Of a DNA stretch of 64,000 nucleotides, positions 1 through 10,260 are shown piece after piece; position 1 is the stretch's first letter, and every line of letters starts with the position of its first letter. Origin of the DNA: Daucus carota subsp. sativus (lineage: Eukaryota > Streptophyta > Magnoliopsida > Apiales > Apiaceae). The DNA lies in NCBI RefSeq assembly GCF_001625215.2, contig NC_030383.2, forward strand, positions 14,520,779-14,584,778, given 5' to 3'. The notes under the pieces are model-generated. The model saw only the letters and a program-made list of their open reading frames with translations, was not told the origin of the DNA and made no database searches. A program made the position numbers and the translations under genes.

Positions 1-483
1 CAGTTAAATCCTCTTAAATTTATATTTTATATTTTAACTTAAATTTAAATCATAAACTATACAAATTTAAATAATAAATTTTTAAAAATTTATGATAAAC
101 TTGATAAAGTCTAAGAGTAAACTTTACAAGTCTGAAATAAATTTAAGCAAATTTATTAAATGAATTTAGTAAAGTTTATAAAGTAAATTTAATTAAGTTT
201 ATAAGATAAATTTAATTAATTCATAATAAACTCAATTAATAAGTTTAAAATAAATTAAGTCAAATTTATAAAATAAACTTTTTAAAATTTAAAGTATAAA
301 TTTATAAGTCCCGGTCCAAAGTTCAGTATCCGACAGATATTCCTTACTTAGGCCTACAGACAAATTCAGCAACACAAACCGGAAGAACATTTCCCCTAAT
401 CAAATATCAAAAGCTAGGTTCTTGATTTTCCGTACGATAAGGATCCTGATTTGTATATCAATCAACCTGGCTCTGATACCAAT
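1..483 (-). mobile_element. internal (5' untranslated) part of an LTR retrotransposon, truncated by window edge
   Basis: Positions 470-481 read gctctgatacca, the reverse complement of the plant initiator-Met tRNA primer-binding site (TGGTATCAGAGC). It sits 2 bp from the LTR start at 484. The element therefore runs on the minus strand with its body to the left, outside the window. Positions 1-300 are very AT-rich and show no coding signal. No gag or pol is visible here, so copia or gypsy cannot be decided. Confidence 0.7.
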
Positions 484-916
484 TGTTAGGTCCAAAGTAT
501 CGTAGAAGGGGGGGTTGAATACGATACTCACTACAATTTAAAATTCTTTCGAATCTTGCGGATAAACAAATTGCAGTTCTGTAATGGGTTTCGTGTTCCG
601 GATATTTATTGGGTCGGTTTCTGAGGATATGAAAATATTAAACCAACACACAACATTTTCCAAGGTATATCTGTATATTGATAAATACCTCGAAGGTGCT
701 ACAAATCCAAACCCGAAGGTTGGCTACAATGACCACTCCTCTAAATATTACAAGCCCTATCCACTACAAATATTTATGGTACAAAACTAGGCTAGGGTGT
801 GTGTATATTTGAGAGAGTTTGTGCATAGCACTTGGCCATCCATCCCGAAGGATGATGTAAATTGTGAGAACCACAATCACATATTTATAGGCTTTCATAA
901 ACTAACCATGGTTAAC

Positions 917-953
917 GAGTTCGTCCTGGACGACTTGAGTTCGTCCTGGACGA
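917..953. repeat. tandem 17-bp near-palindromic repeat in the LTR
   Basis: The unit GAGTTCGTCCTGGACGA occurs at 917-933 and again at 937-953. Each unit contains TCGTCC-T-GGACGA, which is self-complementary around one central base. It may be a cis element of the LTR, but that is inference. Confidence 0.6.
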
Positions 954-1016
954 ATTCAATTTAACTGGGGTTAAATTGATTTGTCCAGAAATAAAACTAA
1001 CTCCAAAAGAAACTCA

Positions 1017-1830
1017 AAGTTGCGCTTGTAAGTTGTGGTCAAACCTTGCGCCCTTTGGTCAAACATGGCGCCATACAGTGTAGTGGTGTGTATTACTTAG
1101 AATTATTCTAAGTAATATCTTGAGCTATTTGCCAGGTCAAAGTTGGCGCCCCTGTCCCAGTCAAACTTGGCGCCACCTCAGTCAACAGTGGCGCCTCACA
1201 GTGCATTCCTTAGGCTGGGACTTGGTTTAGAATCAACCAAGTGAAAGTTGCGCCTTGGACAAATGAATTGGAGGCGCAAACTTTGACTTGGTCAAAGTTT
1301 GCGCTCCAGGGGATTTCCTTCTGTGCCCTGTGGAGTTCTTCAACTTAGAACAAAACAATTCAAGAGAATTGTTAGCGCCAACTTTGACAAGTCAAAGGTT
1401 GCGCCTTTGACTTTGGTCAAAGGTTGCGCCTTCACAGTGTTCCCTTGTGTGCATGACTTAGATGAATTCTAAGTTGTAAAAGTTGTGCCAAGGGAAGTTG
1501 GTAGTAGAGGAGCAACATTTGACCGGTCAAATGTTGCGCCCGGGTCAAATGTTGCGCCCGGGTCAAACCTTGCGCCTTGGTCAAATGTTGCGCCATAGAG
1601 TGTGCAAGAGGTATATGGTGACTTAGAGAAATTCTAAGGCAAATATGAACTTGCTCCACCATTGTAATGCTTCCCCTGTTATCTCTCATCTCTTGGGGAC
1701 GAACTTTGACTTTGGTCAAAGGTTGCGCCTCAAGAGTGCTATGTCTTCACTGTGATGTACTTAGAGAATTTTCTAAGTGAGGAAGAGCTGTTGACTTCGG
1801 TCAAATGTTGTTCCTCACATAGTAAGAGCT
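1017..1830. repeat. degenerate GGTCAAA-TTGCGCC repeat field inside the LTR
   Basis: More than ten irregularly spaced copies of a motif like tggtcaaa(g/t)gttgcgcc occur here, on both strands, separated by 15-80 bp and mixed with stretches resembling acttagaattattctaag. Spacing and units are irregular, so this is neither a simple satellite nor a CRISPR array. Confidence 0.6.
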
Positions 1831-1879
1831 TTCCTTGTTATCACTCCTTTGACTGAGATTGACTTGAGTTTGCTCCATC

Positions 1880-2360
1880 CATATATTTATATTATATTCA
1901 TAATATTATATAAATATATGTATAAATAAAGATATATATATAAATGTATATAAATAATATTTATATAAACATATAGTAATATATATATATATACATATAT
2001 TTAAATATATTCTCATATATTTAAATATATATAATATACATAAAATTATATGTAAATATAAATATAAATATATATAGGGATATATATATAATTATCTATA
2101 GATATAAATATACACATATTTATGCACATAATATAATATATATATATACACTTAAATATATAAATGTTTATGTAAAATATAAATACATATACTATATACA
2201 TATATATTTATTTAAATATATATACATATAAATATACATATACATATGTTTAAAAACATATATACATATATATTATATATATTATATTTAATTAAATATA
2301 CATATATACATATATAATTATATTTGTACATATACAAATATATAAGTGCACACATATATA
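1880..2360. repeat. AT-rich microsatellite-like tract
   Basis: Almost pure A/T made of atat, aaat and atac words within the LTR. It encodes nothing credible. Reading frames through it give only Ile/Tyr/Lys-rich low-complexity peptides. Confidence 0.7.
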
Positions 2361-2963
2361 AAGTGTCACTTCCTGATATGGCTTTCTGTGGAAGCTTTGA
2401 CATATGGCATTTGAGCAGTAAGCTTTGGCATAGCTGGCATTTGGCTTGACTTGGCTTTGGAACAAATGACTTGATATGACTGGATCAATTCTTCGATCGA
2501 TAAATACTTTGCAAAGCTCCGTACGTGCTGACGCTTAGTGCACTGGTCTGGTTCACAAGCGACTAACACTGAAGTTGAACATTGTACCGTCTTTGTCAGC
2601 AAACATTGATCAGTCGGTTCCGGGTTAGTTTATGCTTCAGTTTGTTGATTATAAATAACCAACCAAGATATATAGAAATATCTTGCTTCAGGGGTTGCAC
2701 TGAAATCTTTCGAGTACTTGGACAACATCTTCATTGCTTCCACAATCTTGAATACTTCAATCTTTATTCTTCACTGAGGCATGAACATATTAATGAACTT
2801 CTTCCAGTGAACTTATTCCTTCAAGACTGTAGATGGCTTCTTCAACCTTTGTCTTCGTATCTTCCGATTCCGGTGCAGGCGTAGTGTTATTTACTTGTCC
2901 TGTTCTATTGTTGAGTTATCATCCCTATGTAACAGATAGGGTTGTCTTTACATTTAGACTTAC

Positions 2964-5002
2964 AGAGGTATTGCTACCTCAGGTTTTAGTGTTTTTACTG
3001 CAGCGAATTCCAACAAATATTGGAGAATATAATGAGCGTCATGACTCTTGTAACCAGCAATTTTACGCTCCTGAACACAACGGCTGATATTTGATGCAGA
3101 TCCATGTGAGAATTTAGCATTCTTTAAAACCGAACAAAAGATCTCTTTTTCTTGTTTGGTCATATCAAAACAGGATGCTCTAATTTCAAGAGTATCATTA
3201 ACATCAGACTTGTAAGGATGAAGAATCTTTCTAATTCCCATTTCTTGCAAATCGAGACGGCCATTAAGATGATCTTTTGTCTTTCCCCCAATATTTAACA
3301 AAGTCCCCAGAATTTTATCGCATATATTCTTCTCTATATGCATCACATCAAGATTATGTCTAACCATATGACTACTCCAATATGGTAGTTCGAAAAAAAT
3401 GGATAATTTTTTTCAAGGGCAATCTGAAGAACAACCCATCTGCTTCGTGTTTCCCTTACCAAAACAATTCTCGTAACGAGACAACAGGTTCTGAATCTCC
3501 ATGCCTGTTAACAGTTCAGGCCTTTCTCCCATTTCCACTTCACCATTAAACCGTCTTTTATCAGACCTCCACTTGTGATCGGGACTTAGAAATTTTCGAT
3601 GATTCAAATACACAACCTTTTTACTATGCTTCAAATATATTGATGAGGTATCATAGTGACACGAAGGACAGGCTAGATGACCTTTAGTGCTCCAACCTGA
3701 TAAAACTCCATATCCGGGGAAATCACTTATTGTCCAAAGAAGGCCGGCTTGTAGCTTAAATGTACAGTCAGACCTTGTATCATATGTTTGTATTCCATCG
3801 ACCCATAATTCTTTCAGTTCTGCAATTAAGGGTTGTAGATATATGTCGATATCATTACCAGGTTGGGTAGGGCCTGGGATTATGGTTGAAAGAATAAGGT
3901 TTTTTGGTTTCATGATTAACCAAGGCGGGAGGTTGTAATTAACTAGAACAACGGGCCAGGTGCTGTGAGAAATGCTCATTGTACGATATGGATTAAATCC
4001 ATCAGCGGCTAAACCCAACCTAACATTTCGAATTTCTCCCGCAAAATCTGGATACTTGTTATCCATCGACTTCCAACCCTGACCATCAGCTGGATGCCTT
4101 AGTCGTCCATCCTTCTTTCGTGCTAAAGCATGCCATGTCATTAGTTTAGACATTTCTGAGCTCAAGAACATTCTTTGTAGCCTTTTCTTTAAAGGAAAAT
4201 ATCTCATCACTTTTAATGGGATTTTATGTCCCTTCACCAGTACCTTATTGCTCTCAACACCGTTGTTCTTATCTTCCACCTCTTTCCATCTTGAAGCTCC
4301 ACATTTTTTGCAAACATCCAATTTCTCATTTTCGGCCCAAAGTAGCATGCAATCATTTTTACATGCATGTATCTTTTCATAATTAAGGCCTAGATCTTTA
4401 ATCATAGTCTTCGCACCATTAAAAGTGGATGGTATGTTGACATTAGGAAAAGCATCCTTAATCAACTTAAGTAAATCGCTAACTCCCGACTCAGTCATTC
4501 CATGAACACATTTCAATTGGTACAATCTAACTATGAAACTAAGTCGAGTAAATGTTGTACAATCAGGATACAAAGGCTGCCCACCCTCCTCGACAAGCCG
4601 ATAAAATTTCTTGGCTTCATCGTCCATCCCCTTTCTGCCTCCATGTTCAGTACCAATATTATTCTCATATATATGTTGTATCATCTCCTCGAACTCATTT
4701 CCTAAACCTAAACCATTTTCAATATCCATCCCATCCTCAATGTCATTTTTCTTTTGGGTTGACACCTCATAAATCCACTGAATGGACTGTGGACACAGAC
4801 CATTACATATGAGGTGTTCATGGATACCATTTTCACTATTCCAATAACGACTAGCACATTTTCTACAAGGACATTTCATTTCTTTTCCCAACCCAAATTC
4901 GGTAAAAGCATTTTTAATAAACTCTTTGACCCCCTTCCTATACTGTTCACTATACTTTGGAAATGTAACCCATCTTTCTCCTTCAAAATCCATTTTCTGC
5001 AT
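2964..5002 (-). pseudogene. TNP2-like CACTA transposase, interrupted by a nonsense codon and truncated
   Basis: The frame starts at 5002. Residues 1 to about 80 look like the transposase-associated domain, with a Cys-rich CPCRKC motif. Around residues 290-500 is the TNP2 core (for example LTWHALARKK-like, GLAADGFNPY, LACPSC). An in-frame TGA at 3413-3415 stands where related proteins have a Trp before the Lys-Lys...ELPYW segment. The same frame then continues (HNLDVMHIEKN) to 2964, where ct|GTAAGT is a consensus splice donor. The next exon would lie leftward but is replaced by the LTR that begins at 2952. The gene is therefore broken twice, by nonsense and by insertion. Family assignment rests on remembered motifs. 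Confidence 0.85.
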
Positions 5003-5740
5003 GATAAAACATATAATATTAAAGCTTCAAATACCACACCACCACCACCACCAAAACAGGGCCTCAACACCACATCAGCAAGAAATTAGAGACAACACAC
5101 AATATATTGTATCACATCCACTATAATAATCTAGCAGGAGCATCAATTCTCTTTAAATCGGCCTTATTAATACATACACATAACCCATCAAATAAACATA
5201 ACCCATAACCCAGCAAAGCAAATACACATAACCCAACAAGTATAAACATAACAAAGCAATTAACAAAGAAAACAAACCCAACAAACACATAAACATATAA
5301 CCCAGCAGAGAAAATGTACATATAACCTCAACAGAGCAAATATAATCAAAAGCATATAGCCGAATTGAGCAAATTTATCTCAATTGAGCAAATGGCCGGT
5401 TGTGAGAACCCTCAACCTTCAAGCTCACTGAAGTCTTCAAGCTTAATCTGCACAAACTAACATATGTGCATGTGAGAAGTATACCCTAATTAGAAAGATG
5501 AACCCTAATTGACATAGATGCTTGAGAGAATACAGAGAGATGAGAGAAACAAGAGAGATGAGAGATGATATACCTAAGAGTGTGAGAGAGTCGACTGAAG
5601 AGCGTGATAGTGTGAGAGAAACAAGAGAAATGAGTGAGTTTGGGTGTTAGAAAGATTTTGGTACTAAAAAGCACCCGCCCAATGAAAAATCAAAACCCCC
5701 GCTTAAACTAAAATTCGGTCAAGTTGACCAAAGCGTACAC
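5003..5740 (-). other. CACTA 5' non-coding region upstream of the transposase
   Basis: This runs from the transposase start towards the right element end. It has CACCACCACC-type and AACCCA-rich low complexity (5035-5060 and 5180-5330) and GAGAGA tracts (5520-5640). No gene is seen. Confidence 0.5.
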
Positions 5741-5945
5741 TCTCTTGCAACACTTTTCGAAAAGTATTGCAACTGCCAATGATTTTGTAATTTCATCAAA
5801 AAATGTTATGATCGGAGCAACATTTTTTTGTCTGTTGCAACATATTACAAACTGTTACAGTAGGGACGAAAATATTTAGTCTATTGCAACACTTTATGCA
5901 ACATTAATCATTTGGGGCTTGCAATAGGCCAAATATGACGTAGTG

Positions 5946-6861
5946 TCGGACCAGCAGTCCAACACAAAATTATTTTGACAAATACATGTTATCATTGTAT
6001 ATCAAATTATAGGTTACAACTCATAAAGTCTCTGGCCAGAGCAGATGGAAACTAGAATGTGTTTCTAGTTAACATTGAATTGAGTTGCACCTGATTAAAA
6101 TACTATATGTTATATTATGTGATAACGTATTTCTTGGTATATATATTGAAAGAAGGATTACCCTTTGATGAATGATATATTGTCATATGTGAATCCCAGA
6201 AGGATTATACACGATAGTACACTAACTTTTGTGAACACTTGAAAGAAATTCTCGAACCTGAAGTACCGTATCTAAGTAAACTACAACATGTTTTATCATA
6301 CACGTTTTTGACATAATTATTTAAAGCAAGTCTCCGCTTTCGGTTAGTGTTCATTGTTAAGGGATCATTCGCTTTAAAGGCGTGTTAACCTCAAGTTACA
6401 AAGTGAAAATTTTATTCGATCTGCACTAACCTATTTTATAAATTTTAAGCTATAATTTTTGCAGGCATAAAGAATAGGGGATCAAAAGTTGAATAAATTA
6501 TCGTGGAGATTTTCTTTTGTCATGAAACAAATTGCAGGCAGCATCACGTACAAGGAAGGATACATGAAAGGTGACATGAGGGAACATATAGACTCGAAGT
6601 TCTTATTTACTCATAAAATTTGACAAACGAGATAAATCGGTGATTTGTTCGAGAAGTCAGTACACATGATCGGGATGCGTATACTTCGTCATATTTGCTA
6701 ATTTTTATATTCATATCCTGATGAGGGGGAGACATAAATGAAATATTTTTATTTTGTCCAACTCATGTACTCTTTTTCCTTCACTAGGATTTTTCCCACT
6801 GGGTTTTTCCTAGTAAGGTTTTAACGAGGCATGATGTTGATACAAGTCATCCAAGGGGGAG
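5946..6861 (+). mobile_element. decayed copia-type retrotransposon, 3' end of pol and 3' UTR
   Basis: Around 6543-6620 a plus-strand frame gives YKEGYMKGD then SKFLFTH, and about 6640-6700 gives DLFEKSVHMIGMR. These resemble the extreme C-terminus of copia RNase H (KFFFTH...ADLFTK...IGMR). A region like CCCACTGGGTTTTTCCTAGTAAGGTTTTAACGAGGCA at about 6797-6833 is typical of copia 3' ends. A polypurine tract AAGGGGGAG at 6853-6861 abuts the LTR. The rest is eroded. It lies directly against the CACTA end, so its left limit is unknown. Confidence 0.65.
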
Positions 6862-7086
6862 TGCTATGTATAGTGTGGATGACTCTTGTGTTATCCTCAC
6901 CTTTTGTATTCTCTCATCAATAGCCAACTTTTGGCTTTTCACTATCCTTCTAACTTAATCTAGAGGGCCTATATATAGAGCCATTTGTGTAAGTTTGAGA
7001 GGTACAACAATATGATAATACAAGTCTTCCTTCTCCCTCTTTTCTATACATTTTGAGCTAGTTATATTGTAGTTATTTTCATAACA
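6862..7086 (+). mobile_element. 3' LTR of the copia-type element
   Basis: It starts TGCTATG right after the polypurine tract and ends CATAACA, giving imperfect terminal inverted repeats and the TG...CA rule. At 225 bp it matches short copia LTRs. It holds a likely TATA (ctatatatagag, about 6970) and a pyrimidine-rich segment. Confidence 0.6.
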
Positions 7087-7370
7087 GTTACTTAGTTTTA
7101 ATGCAGATTATATAATATATTATGTCTAATTCTAAATTGCATACTCTAATATTTCGCATTGATCGTGATTCGTGTAATATATAAATGTTGCTCATGTATT
7201 TAAAACACTTTATAAAGTTGATAACCGAAAGCAGCTAAAAGTATAATGCAACAATAGCGACGACAAGATGTTGATCCGCTCTTAAACGCCTCTCGATCTT
7301 GGGTGCCACACGGATTCGATTATAAAAACTAGATCCCTGACCAGGGACAAGTTATAAAATTATAAAGCTC
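7087..7370. other. unassigned intergenic DNA
   Basis: No gene, RNA or element could be recognised here. Confidence 0.4.
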
Positions 7371-7671
7371 TCTCCCCGTCCCAACCAACCGCGTATACAT
7401 TTAGTTGGGTAAGGAAATCAAAAAAAAGTGTAAAAAAAAAACTAAATTTCAATAAAAATAGATATAATGGTGTGATTTATTTATATTTAATAATAAAGTT
7501 GAGATAGTGGAAAAAAATATTGGATGTAATAGTGTTTATATTATTATAAAATAAAAATAATGTAAGAAAGTAATTGATGTAAGGATGTTTTATATTATAT
7601 AAAAATTTATTATTTTTGAAACGTATACAGGACGTTCAGAAAAGAAATCTGTATACAGAATGAGACCGAGA
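7371..7671. mobile_element. degenerate Stowaway/mariner-like MITE (tentative)
   Basis: The left end resembles CTCCCCGTCCCAACCA...GTATACA. The right end, reverse complemented, reads CTCGGTCTCATTCTGTATACA. The inside is AT-rich and non-coding and the size is near 300 bp. The inverted repeats are imperfect and no clear TA target duplication was found. Confidence 0.35.
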
Positions 7672-8256
7672 AGACTTTTTTCATTAACTTGCTTACATGC
7701 TAAGTAAAGTTTTGGACCTCTTCTCCGCAACATCCAAAAGGACATGAAACTCCACTAAAAAAGTGAAGCTCAGGTACATGTCACATCACAAGCGGCTAAG
7801 CGAGCATGAACATGAAGTATGCTTAGCATTATTGTTTTAATGCGACAAGGCCCAGCCCTGAGCAGTAGAAGAACCCACAGACATTGCAAATGCATCTAAG
7901 AGGTCGAGTCGTCCGATCACAGTTTGTCCATATTCTTAAAGCAATGTGCTACTCAGCATACAAAAGTAAAGTTTTTTGATACCGACAACGATCACATTAT
8001 TCAAAAGAAATGAACGGTCACAGCAATTGCAAACAGAGAATTATTATCATATTTTAGTATTAAAAAGTAGCTTTTATAGTTAAAATATAATACATCATTT
8101 TAAGTACAAATAAGACAAATAAATCGGCACGGAAGAAGTACATTAAAAATATTGATGTAGGCTTTTATTGCTTGAGGAGGTAATGTGGATTTCTATAGAT
8201 TTAAGTAAATTTTTAAAAAATCATAAAATTTTATAATGTGTCCTACGATGCTAAGA
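7672..8256. other. unassigned intergenic DNA
   Basis: No open frame of useful length and no recognised element. Confidence 0.4.
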
Positions 8257-8714
8257 GAGGTGTATTGGATTAAGATTTTAAAGCATTTTTTTATTCATGA
8301 AATCTGAGAATATTCGATTGGGATTGTTTGAAATCAATAAAAATTTCGAGTTATTCAATTGGGATTTCAAATTATGCCACAAAATCTGGTGGTATTCAAT
8401 TGGGATTTTAGATTATGTTTTAAAATCCGATGGTGTTCAATTGAGATTATTTAAAATCCATTAAAATCTGATGGTGTTCGAATGCTGATGGAATTTTTTG
8501 AATTTCATAAAATGATGGATTTTGTGGCATTCTTTAGTGTGTTTTAAGTTTTTTGAAATCCTATCAAAATCAATGAGATTTTGAAGTATTGTGCTTAAAT
8601 TCTATCAACTCTGCGACATTTCATCAATAATTCGCACAAAATCAAAATCACATACAATCCATTAAAATCCATGGACTAAAAATAATCCATTTAAATATCA
8701 ATCGAATACATCCC
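8257..8714. mobile_element. MITE-like element with terminal GGTGTATTGGATT inverted repeats
   Basis: The left end (gaggtgtattggatt) and the reverse complement of the right end (gggatgtattcgatt) are inverted repeats. The body repeats words such as ttcaattgggatttt and aaaatccgatgg on both strands, giving internal hairpin potential. The exact ends and target duplication are uncertain; TAAG occurs at both flanks and could be it. Confidence 0.5.
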
Positions 8715-8730
8715 ATAAGTTTGTAATTTG

Positions 8731-8830
8731 CCAACAAGGTGTTGGTGTGGTGGTAGAACTCTTGTACCCTTTTGCGGGAGGTCGGGAGTTCGACTCCCCA
8801 CGTGTGCGTGCGTGTAATCAACTAGCAAAA
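8731..8830 (+). mobile_element. tRNA-derived SINE, about 100 bp, with 14-bp target-site duplication
   Basis: A tRNA-like head carries an A-box-like tggtggtagaa (8750-8760) and a B-box-like gagttcgactcccc (8786-8799), the two internal RNA polymerase III promoter elements. The tail ends in agcaaaa. Both sides carry AAGTTTGTAATTTG (8717-8730 and 8831-8844), a perfect 14-bp duplication of the kind LINE machinery leaves. It is much too degenerate beyond the boxes to be a functional tRNA. Its neighbour on the left is the MITE-like element ending near 8714. Confidence 0.8.
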
Positions 8831-8951
8831 AAGTTTGTAATTTGGAATTTTTTTAAAAATGCTCGAGCTGTAGGATTTTTCTCTAAAATATGCTCCAACT
8901 CGGCCTTCATTATAACTTGAATGCAAATGCTTTCAACTAGGTTGCACCTCA

Positions 8952-9677
8952 TAGGGCTGAGCATTCGGTTCGGTTAACCGAATACCGAACCGAAATTACC
9001 GAAATATTTCGGTTCGGTTAACTGAACCGAAATATTTCGGTTCTTAATTCGGTTATGGTTTTCTGTGTATTTCGGTATTTCGGTTTTTTCGGTTTTTTTA
9101 CCGAATGAACCGCAAAAACCGAATAACCGAAATATTTAAAATTAAAAAAAAATATATATTATATATATACATAAAAGTTTATTTTTCCAATACATCTTAA
9201 TACTATCTCTTGTTCAATTAAAGGTTAAAACACACCGACTCGCTCACCAGAGTTCACTGACCAGACCTCACTCGTCACTAGCATCCAGCATCTTCCTCAA
9301 TCTTGTCTTCTGGGTTTCGATGGCATCACTGATGCCTCTTTCTCTCCGGTCTTCACGCAGCGTCTTATACATCTTCATCGATTAAGGTAGGTGTAATTGA
9401 TTTGGGGAAATCAGTTGAAATCATTGAATTCAACTCACCTTTGATTTGGGTGTCAATTCAATGGAACTCAAACAATTTCATGTTTTTTTTTTAGTTTTAT
9501 AAATTTCGGTTTTTTTTTTTCGGTATTCGGTTTTAACCGAAATAAAAATTTCGGTTCGGTAAAATAACCGAATTTAATTCGGTTCACTATTCGGTTATGG
9601 TTTTTGAGCTTATTCGGTATTTCGGTTATTTCGGTATTCGGTAATTCGGTTCGGTTTTTACCGAATAATCAGCCCTA
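8952..9677. mobile_element. hAT-type non-autonomous element with CGGTT/AACCG palindrome arrays
   Basis: It is flanked by a perfect 8-bp target duplication GCACCTCA (8944-8951 and 9678-9685), diagnostic of hAT. Terminal inverted repeats are TAGGGCTGAGCATTCGGT against TAGGGCTGATTATTCGGT. About 200 bp next to the left end and about 170 bp next to the right end are packed with TTCGGT/ACCGAA words in both orientations, probable subterminal transposase sites. The middle (about 9180-9480) has no transposase. Confidence 0.85.
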
Positions 9678-9685
9678 GCACCTCA

Positions 9686-10109
9686 TATGACCTGTTTTTT
9701 GAATATATATTTGGAAATACGACTATTTTGTAAATTTTCCGTAGATGTAAATTAATTATTTTGTAAAACAATTTTTTCATCATCAAAATTTTAAAAATCA
9801 TATGAAATCTTCATTAAATATCAACACATTCGTGAGATACTTCAAAATTTCAATTGGTTTATAATTTTAACAAGCATCAAATTTAATAAATAGTAAATCA
9901 ATATATCTCAAATATCTCCCACCAAACTTTTAATTCACACTCTTGCACTATCTTGGTTTAAAATTTCATTCCAATTTGAAAAGCTAAATCAAGATTTTTC
10001 TAATTTTTGAATCTTTATATTCATTACCTAAACAAGGTACTCTCTTTGTGTGCACGGATACGCTCGCAAGTCGTAACACAGTGCAGCGTGTGTGTAAACA
10101 TACGGTATT
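9686..10109. other. upstream intergenic region of DCL2 copy A
   Basis: AT-rich DNA with no gene recognised between the hAT element and the putative core promoter. Confidence 0.4.
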
Positions 10110-10160
10110 CACGTGCTATGGCCCGCCCATCCGTCCAAAAAAACATCATCGTATAAAATA
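10110..10160 (+). promoter_or_regulatory. putative G-box and TATA box of DCL2 copy A
   Basis: CACGTG (G-box core) is at 10110-10115 and TATAAAATA at 10152-10160, about 100 bp before the start codon at 10261. Copy B shows the same pair of elements before its start. No transcription start is visible from sequence alone. Confidence 0.45.
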
Positions 10161-10260
10161 CACTTGCCTTATATAACACGAGTATCAGCGTTGATGTTGA
10201 TATACGTTAAGACAGAACACAAGCCGTTTTGCTGCTTACAATTATTCACTTCACTAACTC

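Larger units (their letters stand above)
484..2952 (-). mobile_element. long terminal repeat (5' LTR of a minus-strand retrotransposon)
   Basis: The left edge is fixed by the primer-binding site and the TG start (TGTTAGG) at 484. The right edge is placed at ...TTTACA (2952), because clear CACTA transposase coding sequence starts at 2964. The length of about 2.47 kb is large for an LTR. It contains a degenerate GGTCAAA-nTTGCGCC repeat field (about 1017-1830), a tandem duplication at 917-953 and an AT-microsatellite field (about 1880-2360). Open frames inside it are low-complexity and are not genes. The right edge is less certain than the left, because the partner LTR and the target duplication lie outside the window. 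Confidence 0.65.
2953..5945 (-). mobile_element. CACTA (En/Spm-type) DNA transposon, right part
   Basis: The right terminus reads ...GACGTAGTG at 5937-5945; its complement starts CACTACGTCATA, the signature end of CACTA elements. Subterminal DNA at about 5740-5930 has repeated TTGCAACA words on both strands, as expected of transposase-binding subterminal repeats. Inside is a TNP2-type transposase on the minus strand. The left part is cut off by the LTR retrotransposon (484-2952), so the left CACTA end and the 3-bp target duplication cannot be seen. The bases after the right end are TCG. Confidence 0.8.

Noticed and set aside
584..790. Plus-strand 68-codon open frame near the left edge
   Set aside because: Lies inside the LTR, in the region next to the PBS side. 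It has no similarity I recognise and no splice or promoter context.
1432..1719. Minus-strand open frame with repeated His-Leu-Thr-Arg-Ala-Gln
   Set aside because: It is the translation of the TTGCGCC repeat field in the LTR and has no domain.
1017..1830. CRISPR-like repeats
   Set aside because: Irregular spacing, degenerate units in both orientations, and a plant nuclear genome.
8731..8830. tRNA gene
   Set aside because: Internal promoter boxes are present, but the arms do not form a proper cloverleaf and a 14-bp TSD with an A-rich tail marks a SINE.
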